Below are positions 43,626 to 54,444 of a DNA stretch of 64,000 bases, one piece after another. This stretch comes from Psychrobacter nivimaris (lineage in GTDB: Bacteria; Pseudomonadota; Gammaproteobacteria; Pseudomonadales; Moraxellaceae). Both the position numbers and the translations under genes were made by a program. Below the pieces are notes generated by a model, which ran no database searches, was not told the origin of the DNA, and saw only the letters and a list, made by a program, of their open reading frames with translations. Within the stretch, counting starts at the first letter, position 1, and each line of letters opens with the position of its first letter. The DNA is taken from positions 1 to 64,000 of the forward strand of contig NZ_VZIZ01000036.1 in assembly GCF_009812035.1 (NCBI RefSeq), in the 5' to 3' direction.

Positions 43626-44255
43626 ATGTCAAACATTACTTTACCAGACCTACCATATGCAAAAGACGCACTAGAGCCACATATCAGTGCCGAAACGCTA
43701 GAGTATCATCATGACAAGCACCATGCTGCTTATGTAAACAAGCTAAAAGACATGTTGCCAGGTTCTGGTCTAGAAGACAAAACATTGCCAGAAATCATCG
43801 TAGCGACTGCTAAAGATGACAGTAAGCAAGGTATGTTCAACCAAGCAGCTCAAGTATGGAACCACACGTTCTACTGGAACTGCATGACGCCAAAGAACGG
43901 CGGCGGCGAACCTACTGGCGATCTAAAAGCAAAAATCGAAGAAGATTTCGGCAGCTACGACAAGTTCCGTGAAGAGTTCAAAAATGCAGCATTGACTCAG
44001 TTTGGTTCAGGTTGGGCATGGCTAGTCGCTGATAAAGTCGGTGGCAAATTGTCAATCGCCAAAACTGCTAATGCTGATACTCCACTTGCACATGACCAAG
44101 TAGCGGTATTGACTTGTGATGTATGGGAACACGCGTACTATGTAGATTATCGTAACCGTCGTCCTGACTATGTTGACACGTTCCTAGACAAGCTAGTGAA
44201 CTGGGACTACGCAAACGCAAAATATAAAGGTCAAGATGCTGGCGTTGAAGAGTAA
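43626..44255 (+). CDS. sodB: Superoxide dismutase, iron type
   Basis: The enzyme dismutates superoxide in the cytoplasm. The four metal ligands are in conserved settings: His in EYHHDKHHAAYV, His in QVWNHTFYWN, and Asp and His in CDVWEHAYYVDYR. The iron-type Gln is in NQAAQVWNH. The N terminus TLPDLPYAKDALEPHISAETLEYH is nearly identical to that of E. coli SodB. The protein is slightly longer (209 against 193) with an extra C-terminal tail (AKYKGQDAGVEE). AAGGA lies upstream. It is monocistronic, ended by a perfect terminator. Confidence 0.97.
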   Translation: MSNITLPDLPYAKDALEPHISAETLEYHHDKHHAAYVNKLKDMLPGSGLEDKTLPEIIVATAKDDSKQGMFNQAAQVWNHTFYWNCMTPKNGGGEPTGDLKAKIEEDFGSYDKFREEFKNAALTQFGSGWAWLVADKVGGKLSIAKTANADTPLAHDQVAVLTCDVWEHAYYVDYRNRRPDYVDTFLDKLVNWDYANAKYKGQDAGVEE

Positions 44256-44280
44256 TCTTTAACGACCAAGTATTTGATTA

Positions 44281-44313
44281 AAAAAAAGGACACCGCGAGG
44301 TGTCCTTTTTTTT
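44281..44313. terminator. Bidirectional Rho-independent terminator (sodB / SDR)
   Basis: The stem AAGGACACC/GGTGTCCTT with a GCGA tetraloop is flanked by long A and T runs. It is almost identical to the terminator at 45360-45391 (two differences in about 30 bases). Confidence 0.92.
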
Positions 44314-44390
44314 GTGATAACTTTCTATATAGCTTTCTATTTTGATATCTGATCAACATATATCTTTAATAAAGCATTTCAATCACGCTA

Positions 44391-45131
44391 TTAGGCAATA
44401 CCGCCGTTTGCGCTGATATTTTGTCCAGTAACCCAAGCGGCTTCTTCACTGACTAAAAATGCTACCACACGAGCGATATCGACTGGTTCACCGATACGGT
44501 TAAACGGTGACATGCTAGCAAGTCTTTCTACCGTGTCATCCGCTTTACCTTGATGAAATAGCTCAGTATCAGTAGGGCCGGGAGATACTGCATTGACCGT
44601 GATGTTGCGCTCGCCAACTTCTTTGGCAAAGATTCTGGTGAGCTGATCGACCGCACCTTTGGTCGCACAGTAGGTGCCGTAACTAGGTAGTAGCATACGA
44701 GTGGTCGTACTTGAGAGGTTTACAACGCGGCCACCGTCATTGAGTTTAGTCGCAGCTTCACGCAATGTATTGAACGTGCCTTTTACATTGATAGCAAATA
44801 TACGGTCAAAGTCTTCATCGGTGGTCTCGGCAATGGGTTTATTAATCATTATACCTGCGCTATTGACCAAAATATCTGGCTTACCAAACGCGCTGATAGT
44901 GGCATCAAACATTGCTTCGACTTGCTTGGTATTGCTGACATCAGCTTGAACGGCAATGGCTTCACCGCCTGCGGATTTAATCTGACTTACGATATTATTG
45001 GCTGCTGAATCATCATTTGCATAATTAATGACGGTTTTAGCCCCTGATTCTGCAAGTGATAAGGCTATCTGTGCGCCGATACCTTTTGATGAACCGGTTA
45101 CAATCGCGACTTTATTTTTTAGTGTTGTCAT
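44391..45131 (-). CDS. Short-chain dehydrogenase/reductase (FabG-like)
   Basis: The 246-residue SDR oxidoreductase has TGSSKGIGAQIA (NAD(P) motif), NSAGIM, the catalytic Ser in VNLSSTTTRM and Tyr/Lys in YGTYCATKGAVDQ, and VNAVSPGPTDTELF after it. The GQNISANGGIA C terminus is typical of the classical FabG-like subgroup. ATG 45131 is chosen: GGAG lies nine bases upstream, and the longer reading needs a TTG overlapping it. Substrate unknown. The gene sits between two near-identical terminators, convergent with sodB. Confidence 0.9.
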   Translation of the reverse strand: MTTLKNKVAIVTGSSKGIGAQIALSLAESGAKTVINYANDDSAANNIVSQIKSAGGEAIAVQADVSNTKQVEAMFDATISAFGKPDILVNSAGIMINKPIAETTDEDFDRIFAINVKGTFNTLREAATKLNDGGRVVNLSSTTTRMLLPSYGTYCATKGAVDQLTRIFAKEVGERNITVNAVSPGPTDTELFHQGKADDTVERLASMSPFNRIGEPVDIARVVAFLVSEEAAWVTGQNISANGGIA

Positions 45132-45437
45132 CGATACTTTCTCCAATAGTATAAGTGAATATCAGCACGCGCATATGGCGTTTTGACTGATGTCTCTTGA
45201 TTAGTAGGATATAAGTTACCAGTGTGCCAAACCAATAAATAGAGCGATTCTGTAGGCTTGTTTTGGATAAATTTATCTATTGTGTCTATGCGGATGTAAA
45301 GCGTAGAGTTTAAGAGGTTGGCGTGGAAAGTTAGTCTCTAGCTATTGAGAGTTTGGAAGAAAAAAGGACACGGTGAGGTGTCCTTTTTTTTGGTTTGAGT
45401 TTTATTTTGTATGTAGATATAGGATTGCTATACTACT
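45132..45437. other. 306-base intergenic region upstream of the SDR gene
   Basis: Holds the SDR promoter and the fic terminator at 45360-45391. No gene is seen. Confidence 0.4.
45360..45391. terminator. Rho-independent terminator of the Fic gene
   Basis: The stem AAAGGACAC/GTGTCCTTT with a 6-base loop and A and T runs lies just after the fic stop on the minus strand. It differs at only two bases from the terminator at 44281-44313, suggesting duplication. Confidence 0.9.
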
Positions 45438-46808
45438 TTATACTAACCCCATTTTACCTAAAACCTCAGTAATAAAGCCTTGTGCTATCTCTGTCGGTGT
45501 AACTTCAGAATCCCATTCGGATTCTTGAGTAACAGGGTTATATCGTCTTCTTGAGAAATCACGACCATCTAAAACTAGTTCGCGTAATGTGATTCGATCT
45601 TCAGACTCATAGTCGTCTAATTTCTTATTACTTCCTGCTCCATCTTGCATTGAAATCAGAATACATACAGAATTACCAAAGTTCTTATAGTCATCAGAAG
45701 ATTTGAAATGCTTAGCAAACCAAAAAATGAAGCGTTGATCTACCTCTCCATACGCAAATCTTAAGCCAAAAAACCATGCCTGAGAGGCTCTTCCCTTATT
45801 TTTTAAATCTTGATATTTTTCAAAATCTATGCTGCCATAATCTTTGAAACCAATAAACATATCACTTAACTCTTCATTCAATTCGCTGCAAAGATTTGAA
45901 AACTCTAGTTTTAGTAAATCAAAAGTTTTCTGAGCAATTAGGAATGAACGGTGGTCAGTTTGTCTTACTTTTTCAGAGGCTGCTTTTGCAATACCTTTGA
46001 CCCATGAACTACGAGACTTTTCATCTCTTATAATTACTAAGTAACGCTGACTCATTCTTAACACATTTTTAGCAATAATTTCTAGGAGTTCTTCACCGTT
46101 GTTGAGGTCAGCTTGTTCAAGTGCTTCATAGTAGTTTTTTTCACGATCTTCAGGTTGTACTGATGCTGGAACATATCTATCTTTTAACAAAACATAGTCC
46201 TGTAGCATTCGAGCAATTCTTCCATTACCATCTGTAAAAGGATGAACTCTAGCAATAGCCCAATGCATCCAAGCTGCTTTTTGGATAGTATGTACATTTA
46301 GACTAGATTCAACCTCTATAATTTTTTCTATAAGCGACTGAACGTCCATGTGTGAAGGAGGGCTTATCTTAGCGCCAGATATCGCTACATCCTTATTTCT
46401 AAAACGGCCAGCATTTTCATCATCAATATTGGTCAACATTTTCTGATGTAGTTCTTTAATCAACTTAACACTCAAAGGTAGTTTATTTTCTAAACAATCT
46501 TGTAAATATAAACAAGCATCGGCGAGGTTAATTACTTCCTGCTGATCTTTTCGAGATCCAGCTTCCAAGATACCAGAGCTTAAAACAACGATAGTCTCTC
46601 TTCTAGATAGAGAGTTACCTTCAATTACTGCAGAGGCATGAACCCTATCAAATAATATTTCTTCTTGTAATTTATGAGTTATCTCTGCAGTTAGAGGACG
46701 TTGCTTATCAATTTCTCTTACGCTTTCATCAACTTCAGCTAAGTAGTCAATAGTAACTCCTTTAGGCTTGAATAGACTAACATTCGCAATGCTTTCAAAA
46801 ATATCCAT
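45438..46808 (-). CDS. Fic family protein (class II, self-inhibited AMPylator type)
   Basis: The 456-residue protein contains a Fic domain with the motif HPFTDGNGRIAR (residues 189-200; catalytic His189), matching HPFx(D/E)GNGRxxR. The N-terminal inhibitory helix motif (S/T)xxxE(G/N) is present as SAVIEGN (59-65) on the same chain, which marks class II Fic proteins that keep themselves inactive. About 220 further residues at the C terminus are of unknown function. Fic proteins usually transfer AMP from ATP to a protein target; the target is unknown. No antitoxin gene is next to it. The DNA is more A/T-rich than its neighbours. GGAG precedes ATG 46808. Confidence 0.92.
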   Translation of the reverse strand: MDIFESIANVSLFKPKGVTIDYLAEVDESVREIDKQRPLTAEITHKLQEEILFDRVHASAVIEGNSLSRRETIVVLSSGILEAGSRKDQQEVINLADACLYLQDCLENKLPLSVKLIKELHQKMLTNIDDENAGRFRNKDVAISGAKISPPSHMDVQSLIEKIIEVESSLNVHTIQKAAWMHWAIARVHPFTDGNGRIARMLQDYVLLKDRYVPASVQPEDREKNYYEALEQADLNNGEELLEIIAKNVLRMSQRYLVIIRDEKSRSSWVKGIAKAASEKVRQTDHRSFLIAQKTFDLLKLEFSNLCSELNEELSDMFIGFKDYGSIDFEKYQDLKNKGRASQAWFFGLRFAYGEVDQRFIFWFAKHFKSSDDYKNFGNSVCILISMQDGAGSNKKLDDYESEDRITLRELVLDGRDFSRRRYNPVTQESEWDSEVTPTEIAQGFITEVLGKMGLV

Positions 46809-46964
46809 TTATATATGACTCCAATTATTTATGCTTATACTATCGATAATATAAATTTCGAACAAACATAATATCTTAAGCTTAGATTATATAAAATATA
46901 TGTTAGAAAAATTCAATTGACGTTATGCTATTTTTTAGATTTGAATAGTCATGGTTTACTAACG

Positions 46965-47783
46965 TCAATGCACCTCAAACCCAAAATTACCCAACGCTTC
47001 TCGCAGCATCGCGATATTATAATAGGCGTGTGCATTTACAGTGTTTTGAAAGAAAATATAGAGCGTATCAAAGTGCTGACGCTGATTAGCAATCGCTTGC
47101 GCCCAGTCCTGCATCTCAGCCTCGCTATAACGATAATCATGGCGATCAGCCGCACTCATCGCATCCCACCAGTTTAGATTATTGCCGTGCATACGCAGAT
47201 AGCCAGTGCGTTCAGTGAATATCAACCGTGACGGCGGTAATCCGCTGACCTTGGGGTAATCAACGCTGCACCAAATGAGCCCTTGCTGCCGAAAGCTATC
47301 GACCACTTGCGGCGTGTGCCAGCCGTTATGACGAAATTCAATGGCGAGTGGATAGTCTTGAAACCAACTAACTAGGTTTGCTAAATAGAGTCGATGCTCG
47401 CGAGTACGATTAAAGCCATGCGGGAACTGAAGTAATAAAGGCGCTAAAGCATCTGCTTCGATAAGCGGGGATAAGGCGTTTAGAAATGCCTGTGAATGTT
47501 CAGCAGTGCCTTTGCGTGCATGAGTAAAGTCTTGGTGCAGTTTGACGGCGAACTTCAACTGACTGTCAGCTTGTACATAAGCTTTATCAACCATCCCAGC
47601 AAAGGCTTTTTGTCCGATGGGCGCATAAAACGTGCTGTTGATTTCTACTGCGCCGTATTGCTTGGCGTATTCACGTAAGAAGTCGGTCTTTTTGGTACCG
47701 GTAGGATACAGCGTACCGAGCAAGTCGGTATCGCTATAGCCACCAGTGCCAAGGTAAATGCGCGGGGTAGGGGAACTGTCCAT
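46965..47783 (-). CDS. DUF72 domain-containing protein
   Basis: This 272-residue protein is of the DUF72 (YecE-like) TIM-barrel family of unknown function. Family marks: IYLGTGGYSD at the N terminus, YGAVEINSTFYA, FAVKLHQDFTH, LLQFPHGF, AIEFRHNGWH and RLIFTERTGYLRMHGN. ATG 47783 is used; a GTG three codons upstream is also possible, and the ribosome binding site is weak for both. It lies 154 bases from fic and 71 bases after ispA, in the same direction, and may be cotranscribed with ispA. Confidence 0.9.
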   Translation of the reverse strand: MDSSPTPRIYLGTGGYSDTDLLGTLYPTGTKKTDFLREYAKQYGAVEINSTFYAPIGQKAFAGMVDKAYVQADSQLKFAVKLHQDFTHARKGTAEHSQAFLNALSPLIEADALAPLLLQFPHGFNRTREHRLYLANLVSWFQDYPLAIEFRHNGWHTPQVVDSFRQQGLIWCSVDYPKVSGLPPSRLIFTERTGYLRMHGNNLNWWDAMSAADRHDYRYSEAEMQDWAQAIANQRQHFDTLYIFFQNTVNAHAYYNIAMLREALGNFGFEVH

Positions 47784-47854
47784 GTTGACCACTCACTGCC
47801 GTTTTGGGTAATAAAATTTACTACGATATCTGTTATCGGCTGCTATTCGACAAG

Positions 47855-48931
47855 CTACTTTTTACGTGACCAGAGCCATTCAATCAGTGCCAGTAGCGCA
47901 TCATTATTTGTGCCAATGACATCTTCATTGTCGCTAAGCTCACGATTATTTAGTTCATGAGAAATGGCTGCACGTCCGTCATTAAATAGGGATTGCGCGT
48001 AACTAGTCGCGTCATCGACACCCATTAGTTTTACGTAGGTAGACTTGTCTAATTTTTCATCGCTACCCGCAGGCTTACCAAGCGTATCAGTCGTCATGGT
48101 GACGTCTAGCACATCGTCTTGAACTTGAAAGGCGAGACCGATATATTGCGCGCATTCTTGCAATGCCATGCGCTGTGGGGCCGTTGCACCAGCACAGACG
48201 CCGCCCATGAGTATCGCCGCTTCAATCAACGCCCCTGTCTTGTCACGGTGGATAGCTTCTAAATCATCCTGCGCGATACTGATGCTGGCTTCGGCATTAA
48301 GGTCTAGCATTTGACCCGATACCATGCGTCTGGCGCGCGGCGCAAATATTGCCATGAGCTGACTTGCGATATTTGCATTAAATGGCGCAAAAGTTGGCAT
48401 CTCCGCGGTCAATACTTCAAAGGCTAGTGTCTGCAATACATCTCCTGCCAGCAGAGCCGTTGCTTCATCAAAGGCAATATGAGCAGTCGGCTGCCCACGA
48501 CGCAGCTCGTCGTCATCCATACACGGCAAATCATCATGCACCAGTGAGTAGGTATGCAGTAGCTCTACGGCCAATGCGGCACGGCGCGACATATTATAGT
48601 CTGAGTCGTTTTCTAGTAGCGCGTCCAGATCAGCATCGATAGTATCGATATCGTCATTAGGCTCGTCTGTACGTTCATTATTACTGCTATTAATACTGGC
48701 AAAAGCGCTGGCAACCATCAGTGGGCGTACCAGCTTGCCTTGACCCGTCATCACATAACGGCAGGCATCTACCAGCGGGCTAGGGAGCTTGGCATAAGCG
48801 AACAAGACTTCGATATCTTGCGCCAATTGCTCGCGTACAGCCCCATGAAACTGCTCAGTGCTTTGAAAAGAGACAAAGTTAGAAGGGATGAAGCCAGTAG
48901 AGGTAGTGCTAGAAGTAAGGGAAACAGTCAT
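47855..48931 (-). CDS. ispA: Farnesyl diphosphate synthase family polyprenyl synthetase
   Basis: This prenyltransferase condenses isopentenyl diphosphate with allylic diphosphates, probably to farnesyl diphosphate. The first Asp-rich motif is DDLPCMDDD (residues 133-141), the second DDVLD in QVQDDVLDVTM; GKLVRP and HTYSLVHDD are also in place. The short-chain class fits ispA. The protein is 358 residues against about 300 in E. coli: about 30 extra residues at the N terminus and an Asp/Asn/Ser/Glu-rich insertion (80-113) between the GKxxRP and HTYSLVHDD blocks. A long non-coding region separates it from the divergent fadB gene. Confidence 0.93.
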   Translation of the reverse strand: MTVSLTSSTTSTGFIPSNFVSFQSTEQFHGAVREQLAQDIEVLFAYAKLPSPLVDACRYVMTGQGKLVRPLMVASAFASINSSNNERTDEPNDDIDTIDADLDALLENDSDYNMSRRAALAVELLHTYSLVHDDLPCMDDDELRRGQPTAHIAFDEATALLAGDVLQTLAFEVLTAEMPTFAPFNANIASQLMAIFAPRARRMVSGQMLDLNAEASISIAQDDLEAIHRDKTGALIEAAILMGGVCAGATAPQRMALQECAQYIGLAFQVQDDVLDVTMTTDTLGKPAGSDEKLDKSTYVKLMGVDDATSYAQSLFNDGRAAISHELNNRELSDNEDVIGTNNDALLALIEWLWSRKK

Positions 48932-49797
48932 AATCCAACCATTTATCAGGGATACAGTAAAACTTATTAGGGATAAGGTAAAAACGCTATTAGTGTAGCA
49001 TGATCAGTCATATCGCTTATGTGACACACGGTATCAATTGATTGTTTTTTGCATTTTTCTGCCGAAGGCTATTCGAAAGTAGAGCAATCTTAGCTGCAAT
49101 ATAACGACAAGATTTCGTTACCGATGGATGATGTCACTCTCTGGTTGAATATGTTCTGATAAAAGAGCAAGCTAGGCTGGCACGTTAATCTTATTACCGT
49201 AGAAAAGTGGTAATGAATGCTGACACTGAATAGCTAGCACTGACTAAGTAGCATTTATTAAGCAGCGCTAACGGACTGTCATTCTGAAGTTGTCGTACAT
49301 TGGGTCAACGACACGAAATAAATCTAAATTAACAATTCAGTATACATTTATTCACTAAAACACTTTTAGCGTAAGGTAAATGCCTGCAAGTGATTTAAGA
49401 GTGACTTGCGAGTATGGTATTAGCTTGTGACAGTTAGGGGCATAATCCCCTACACTAATTGACGTGAAAATGGTCTGATGGTGACCCTACTGGGTTTTTT
49501 CTCAGGATGTTCAATCGTCGATACCGAGTGTTAGACCAAGTCTCAGTCAATATTTTGAACATCAGTACCTGCAACAGCAGTATATAAATGAAGCGTCATA
49601 TGATGTCATGCAAGAGACGCAAAATACGTGCATCATGATGAACGCTGGATAATAAAGACATCTTCACTTGTGAGCTGGTTATATGTTTGTCTTTATAACA
49701 TGACAAGCGCACAGTGCTATTACCCATTTTACTAACAGTAACTGGCTATTTATTTTAATTCAAAACGTAGCTTTCGTTATATAGAAAGGAGTTTCAA
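48932..49797. other. 866-base divergent region between ispA and fadB
   Basis: No gene can be supported. Two small dyads are visible: GCAAGT/ACTTGC (49386-49391 with 49404-49409) and TAGGGG/CCCCTA (49435-49440 with 49447-49452). I looked for GAAAC-GTTTC-type sites of the PsrA/FadR kind ahead of fadB and did not find a convincing one. The last 40 bases hold AAAGGAG, the fadB ribosome binding site. Confidence 0.45.
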
Positions 49798-51957
49798 ATG
49801 GTATACCAAGGAAATCGCATCACGGTGACAATGCTAGAGGATGGCATCGCCAACATGCAGTACAACGCCGAAAATGAGAGCGTGAACAAATTTGATGCCG
49901 AAACCAACAAACAGTTTGGTGAAGCAGTTAGTGCGTTAGAAAAAGCCGACAACGTAAAAGGTCTTATCGTTACTTCAGCCAAAGGCGTGTTTATCGCTGG
50001 TGCTGATATTACAGAATTCGTCGGTTCTTTCAAAAAATCAGAAAGCGAGATCAAAGATTGGGTCGTTCATGTCAATGACGCTTTCAATCGTTTTGAAGAC
50101 TTGCCATTCCCTAAAGTTGCGGCTATCAATGGCGCGGCGATGGGCGGCGGTTGTGAAATGACTTTGGTTTGTGAATACCGTGTCATGAGTGACAAAGCCA
50201 TCATCGGTCTACCAGAAACTCAGCTAGGTATCTTCCCAGGTTTCGGCGGTACAGTTCGTAGTACGCGTATCATCGGTATCGATAACGCACTTGAGCTGAT
50301 CGCGACTGGTAGCCCAAAGAAAGCATTGGCAGCATTGAAGCTAGGCTTGGTTGATGCGACTGTACCTGCTGATGATTTGCAAGATGCAGCGATTGATCTA
50401 GTCAAAAAATGTATCTCAGGTGAGCTTGATTGGAAAGCAAAACGTGAAGAAAAACTGGCGCCAGTTAAGCTAAACCAGCTTGAGCAAGCAATGGCGTTCA
50501 ACAGTGCCAAAGGTGCTATTTTCGCTAAAGCCAATCCTAAGCAATACCCAGCACCAGCGCTAGCAATCGAAGCTATTGAAAAACACGTTAACCTACCACG
50601 TGACAAAGCAATCGAAGTAGAAGCGGCTGGTTTTGCAAAAGCGGCTAAAACCCCACAAGCAGAAAGCTTGGTTGGTTTGTTCTTAAACGATCAATTGGTT
50701 AAAAAGTTAGCGAAACAGCATAGCAAATTAGCACATGACATCAGTGAAGCCGCCGTACTAGGTGCTGGCATCATGGGTGGCGGTATCGCTTATCAGGCAG
50801 CCAGCAAAGGCTTGCCAATCATTATGAAAGATATCAAGTCTGAGCAATTAGACCTTGGTATGGGCGAAGCGAGCAAACTGCTTGGCAAAATGGTAGAACG
50901 CGGCAAGATGACCCCTGCAAAAATGGGTGAAACCTTAAGCCGTATCCGTCCTACTTTGAACTATGGTGATTTTGCTGAGACTGATATCGTAATCGAAGCT
51001 GTTGTAGAAAATCCAAACGTGAAGCGTGCGGTACTAAAAGAAGTAGAAGGCTTGGTAAAAGATGATTGTATCCTAGCGTCAAACACTTCGACTATCTCTA
51101 TTACGTTCCTAGCAGAAGCGCTTGAGCGTCCAGAAAACTTCGTCGGTATGCATTTCTTCAACCCAGTACATCGTATGCCATTGGTAGAAGTTATCCGTGG
51201 TGAGAAGTCATCTGAAGAAGCCATCGCGACTACTGTTGCACTCGCTTCTAAAATGGGTAAAGTGCCAGTAGTGGTTAACGACTGCCCAGGTTTCTTGGTA
51301 AACCGTGTATTGTTCCCATACTTTGGCGCGTTTGACTTGCTACTGAAGCAAGGTGCTGACTTTGCTCATGTCGATAAAGTTATGGAAAAATTCGGCTGGC
51401 CGATGGGCCCTGCATACCTAATCGACGTGGTCGGTCTAGATACAGGTGTACATGGCGCAGCAGTGATGGCTGATGGTTTCCCTGATCGTATGAAGCCTGA
51501 TTATAAAGGTGCGATTCAGCATCTATATGACAATGAGCGTCTGGGTCAGAAAAACGGTATCGGTTTCTATAAATACGAAATGGACAAGCGCGGTAAGCCA
51601 AAGAAAGTTGCTGACGAAGCCACTTACGAGCTGCTAAAAGCCACGACCGATAGCGAAAAACAAACCTTTGACGATCAAGCAATCATTGATCGCACTATGA
51701 TTGCTTTCTGCAACGAAACGGTTCGCTGCTTAGAAGACAACATCGTAAGCACACCAAGCGAGGCCGATATGGCGATGATTATGGGCGTAGGTTTCCCTCC
51801 ATTCCGTGGTGGCCCATGCCGTTATATCGATCAAATGGGTCTAGATAACTACTTGGCACTATGTGAAAAATACGCACATCTTGGCAAAGCTTATGAAGCG
51901 CCACAAAAGATTCGCGACATGGCAGCCGCAGGCGAGACTTTTTACGCAACAGCGTAA
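49798..51957 (+). CDS. fadB: Fatty acid oxidation complex alpha subunit FadB
   Basis: This multifunctional enzyme combines enoyl-CoA hydratase/isomerase (about residues 1-190) and L-3-hydroxyacyl-CoA dehydrogenase (about 310-719). The hydratase active-site regions are [12 protein letters not shown] and [18 protein letters not shown], with [18 protein letters not shown]. The NAD site is [16 protein letters not shown]. The dehydrogenase His/Glu lie in [17 protein letters not shown], and the C-terminal [13 protein letters not shown] is intact. Length matches E. coli FadB (729). AAAGGAG lies five bases before ATG 49798. It forms an operon-like pair with fadA 230 bases downstream and would work with the ETF-QO at 11278. 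Confidence 0.97.
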   Translation: MVYQGNRITVTMLEDGIANMQYNAENESVNKFDAETNKQFGEAVSALEKADNVKGLIVTSAKGVFIAGADITEFVGSFKKSESEIKDWVVHVNDAFNRFEDLPFPKVAAINGAAMGGGCEMTLVCEYRVMSDKAIIGLPETQLGIFPGFGGTVRSTRIIGIDNALELIATGSPKKALAALKLGLVDATVPADDLQDAAIDLVKKCISGELDWKAKREEKLAPVKLNQLEQAMAFNSAKGAIFAKANPKQYPAPALAIEAIEKHVNLPRDKAIEVEAAGFAKAAKTPQAESLVGLFLNDQLVKKLAKQHSKLAHDISEAAVLGAGIMGGGIAYQAASKGLPIIMKDIKSEQLDLGMGEASKLLGKMVERGKMTPAKMGETLSRIRPTLNYGDFAETDIVIEAVVENPNVKRAVLKEVEGLVKDDCILASNTSTISITFLAEALERPENFVGMHFFNPVHRMPLVEVIRGEKSSEEAIATTVALASKMGKVPVVVNDCPGFLVNRVLFPYFGAFDLLLKQGADFAHVDKVMEKFGWPMGPAYLIDVVGLDTGVHGAAVMADGFPDRMKPDYKGAIQHLYDNERLGQKNGIGFYKYEMDKRGKPKKVADEATYELLKATTDSEKQTFDDQAIIDRTMIAFCNETVRCLEDNIVSTPSEADMAMIMGVGFPPFRGGPCRYIDQMGLDNYLALCEKYAHLGKAYEAPQKIRDMAAAGETFYATA

Positions 51958-52142
51958 TAGTCAGTCATTACTAGGATGAAGTGCAGTACGTTTGTTATTT
52001 TGCATAAAAGTAGTTGAGACATGAATCGTCTCCAATAGCGAACGTACGATCATAGTTGGTTCAGTTTAATGCTAGTACGAGTAAATCAAGCGAAAATGTA
52101 CCTATTGTACTTTGAGTGGGATTAACAAGGTAATAGTCGTAA

Positions 52143-53360
<1,218 letters not shown>

Positions 53361-53416
53361 TCTTATTTGTATAAACAAGATTATTTGAACACTCAACAAG
53401 TAGCTACTCGCTAACG

Positions 53417-53451
53417 AAAAACCTCTAGTCATAACGGCTAGAGGTTTTTTT
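53417..53451 (+). terminator. Rho-independent terminator of fadBA
   Basis: The stem AAAACCTCTAG/CTAGAGGTTT has a 9-base loop and a run of T, 57 bases after the fadA stop. Confidence 0.9.
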
Positions 53452-53645
53452 ATGGGTCAAATTAATAGTTGGTAAGCTAATAGATCACAGAGTCGAAAAA
53501 CACAGTATTACGGCGATTAAAAATTATCTCCATTGACGCATTCATGAAACTATGACTAAATAAGAGAAAGATGAACCATGGCACTGTTTATGATAATTCT
53601 AAAATAGTTTTTAGTTGCAACTGTCAGCCGTACAAGGAGTGTACT

Positions 53646-54221
53646 ATGTCTACTATGATTAATGATCGCACCTATCGAATCGCTCGTGAGAATACCCAAG
53701 CGATGATTGTTGATGTGCAAGAGCGCTTAACGCCGCATATCTATGACCACGAAAATATTGTCAAAAAAACCGTTACCTTGATTAAAGGGTTACAGGCACT
53801 CAATATTCCAATCATGCTCAATGAACAATATAAAAAAGGCTTGGGCGATACTTTACCAGAGCTGCGCGACGTACTCGAAGGAGACAATGCCAAGAGCTTT
53901 GAAAAGGTTACGTTTAGTGCCTGCGATAACAATGATTCATGGCACCATCTAGCGCAGCAGAACCGTAGTACCGTGTTGCTTTTTGGTGCTGAAGCTCATG
54001 TTTGTATTATGCAAACGGCACTGGATTTATTGGATAATGGTATGCAGCCTGTCATTATTGGGGATGCGGTGGGTTCTCGTTTTCCTTATGACAAAAAGCA
54101 AGCAATTCGCCGTATTCGCCGTGCAGGTGGGGTGATTAGCACTGTCGAATCAATCTTATTTGAGCTATGCCGTAGCAGTGAAGACCCTGCATTTAAAACG
54201 ATTATCAATTTGATTAAGTAG
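53646..54221 (+). CDS. Isochorismatase-like hydrolase
   Basis: The 191-residue cysteine hydrolase has the isochorismatase fold. The catalytic Asp is in AMIVDVQERL, the Lys in NEQYKKGLGDTLPEL, and the Cys in GAEAHVCIMQTALDLL, giving the Asp-Lys-Cys triad. ATG 53646 is chosen because AAGGAG lies six bases upstream; a longer frame to 53571 would add 25 residues without family support. The late DAVGSR segment is also conserved. The substrate is unknown (the family includes YcaC-like and nicotinamidase-like enzymes). It is transcribed alone. Confidence 0.9.
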   Translation: MSTMINDRTYRIARENTQAMIVDVQERLTPHIYDHENIVKKTVTLIKGLQALNIPIMLNEQYKKGLGDTLPELRDVLEGDNAKSFEKVTFSACDNNDSWHHLAQQNRSTVLLFGAEAHVCIMQTALDLLDNGMQPVIIGDAVGSRFPYDKKQAIRRIRRAGGVISTVESILFELCRSSEDPAFKTIINLIK

Positions 54222-54283
54222 GTGGTTAAAAACTTGGATAAATAGGGAGTCAATTTGACCATTTATCTTCTAACTTAGAATAG

Positions 54284-54316
54284 ATAGCGCTTGGTAAAAT
54301 AAGCGCTATTTTTTTG
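54284..54316 (+). terminator. Rho-independent terminator
   Basis: The stem ATAGCGCTT/AAGCGCTAT with an 8-base loop is followed by seven T. It ends the isochorismatase-like gene. Confidence 0.9.
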
Positions 54317-54444
54317 GTAACGGTAATATTCTTTTAACCATTGCTATATATCAAACCAATTATAATATCTTGAGCAATGAAACTTAAAATAGCTAGAACT
54401 CATAAGTATTAAAACCAATAACTAGAGAAAACCAGAGAAAATCA

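Noticed and set aside
48932-49797. PsrA or FadR operator ahead of fadB
   Set aside because: No GAAAC-GTTTC type palindrome could be identified; the small dyads present do not match either family.
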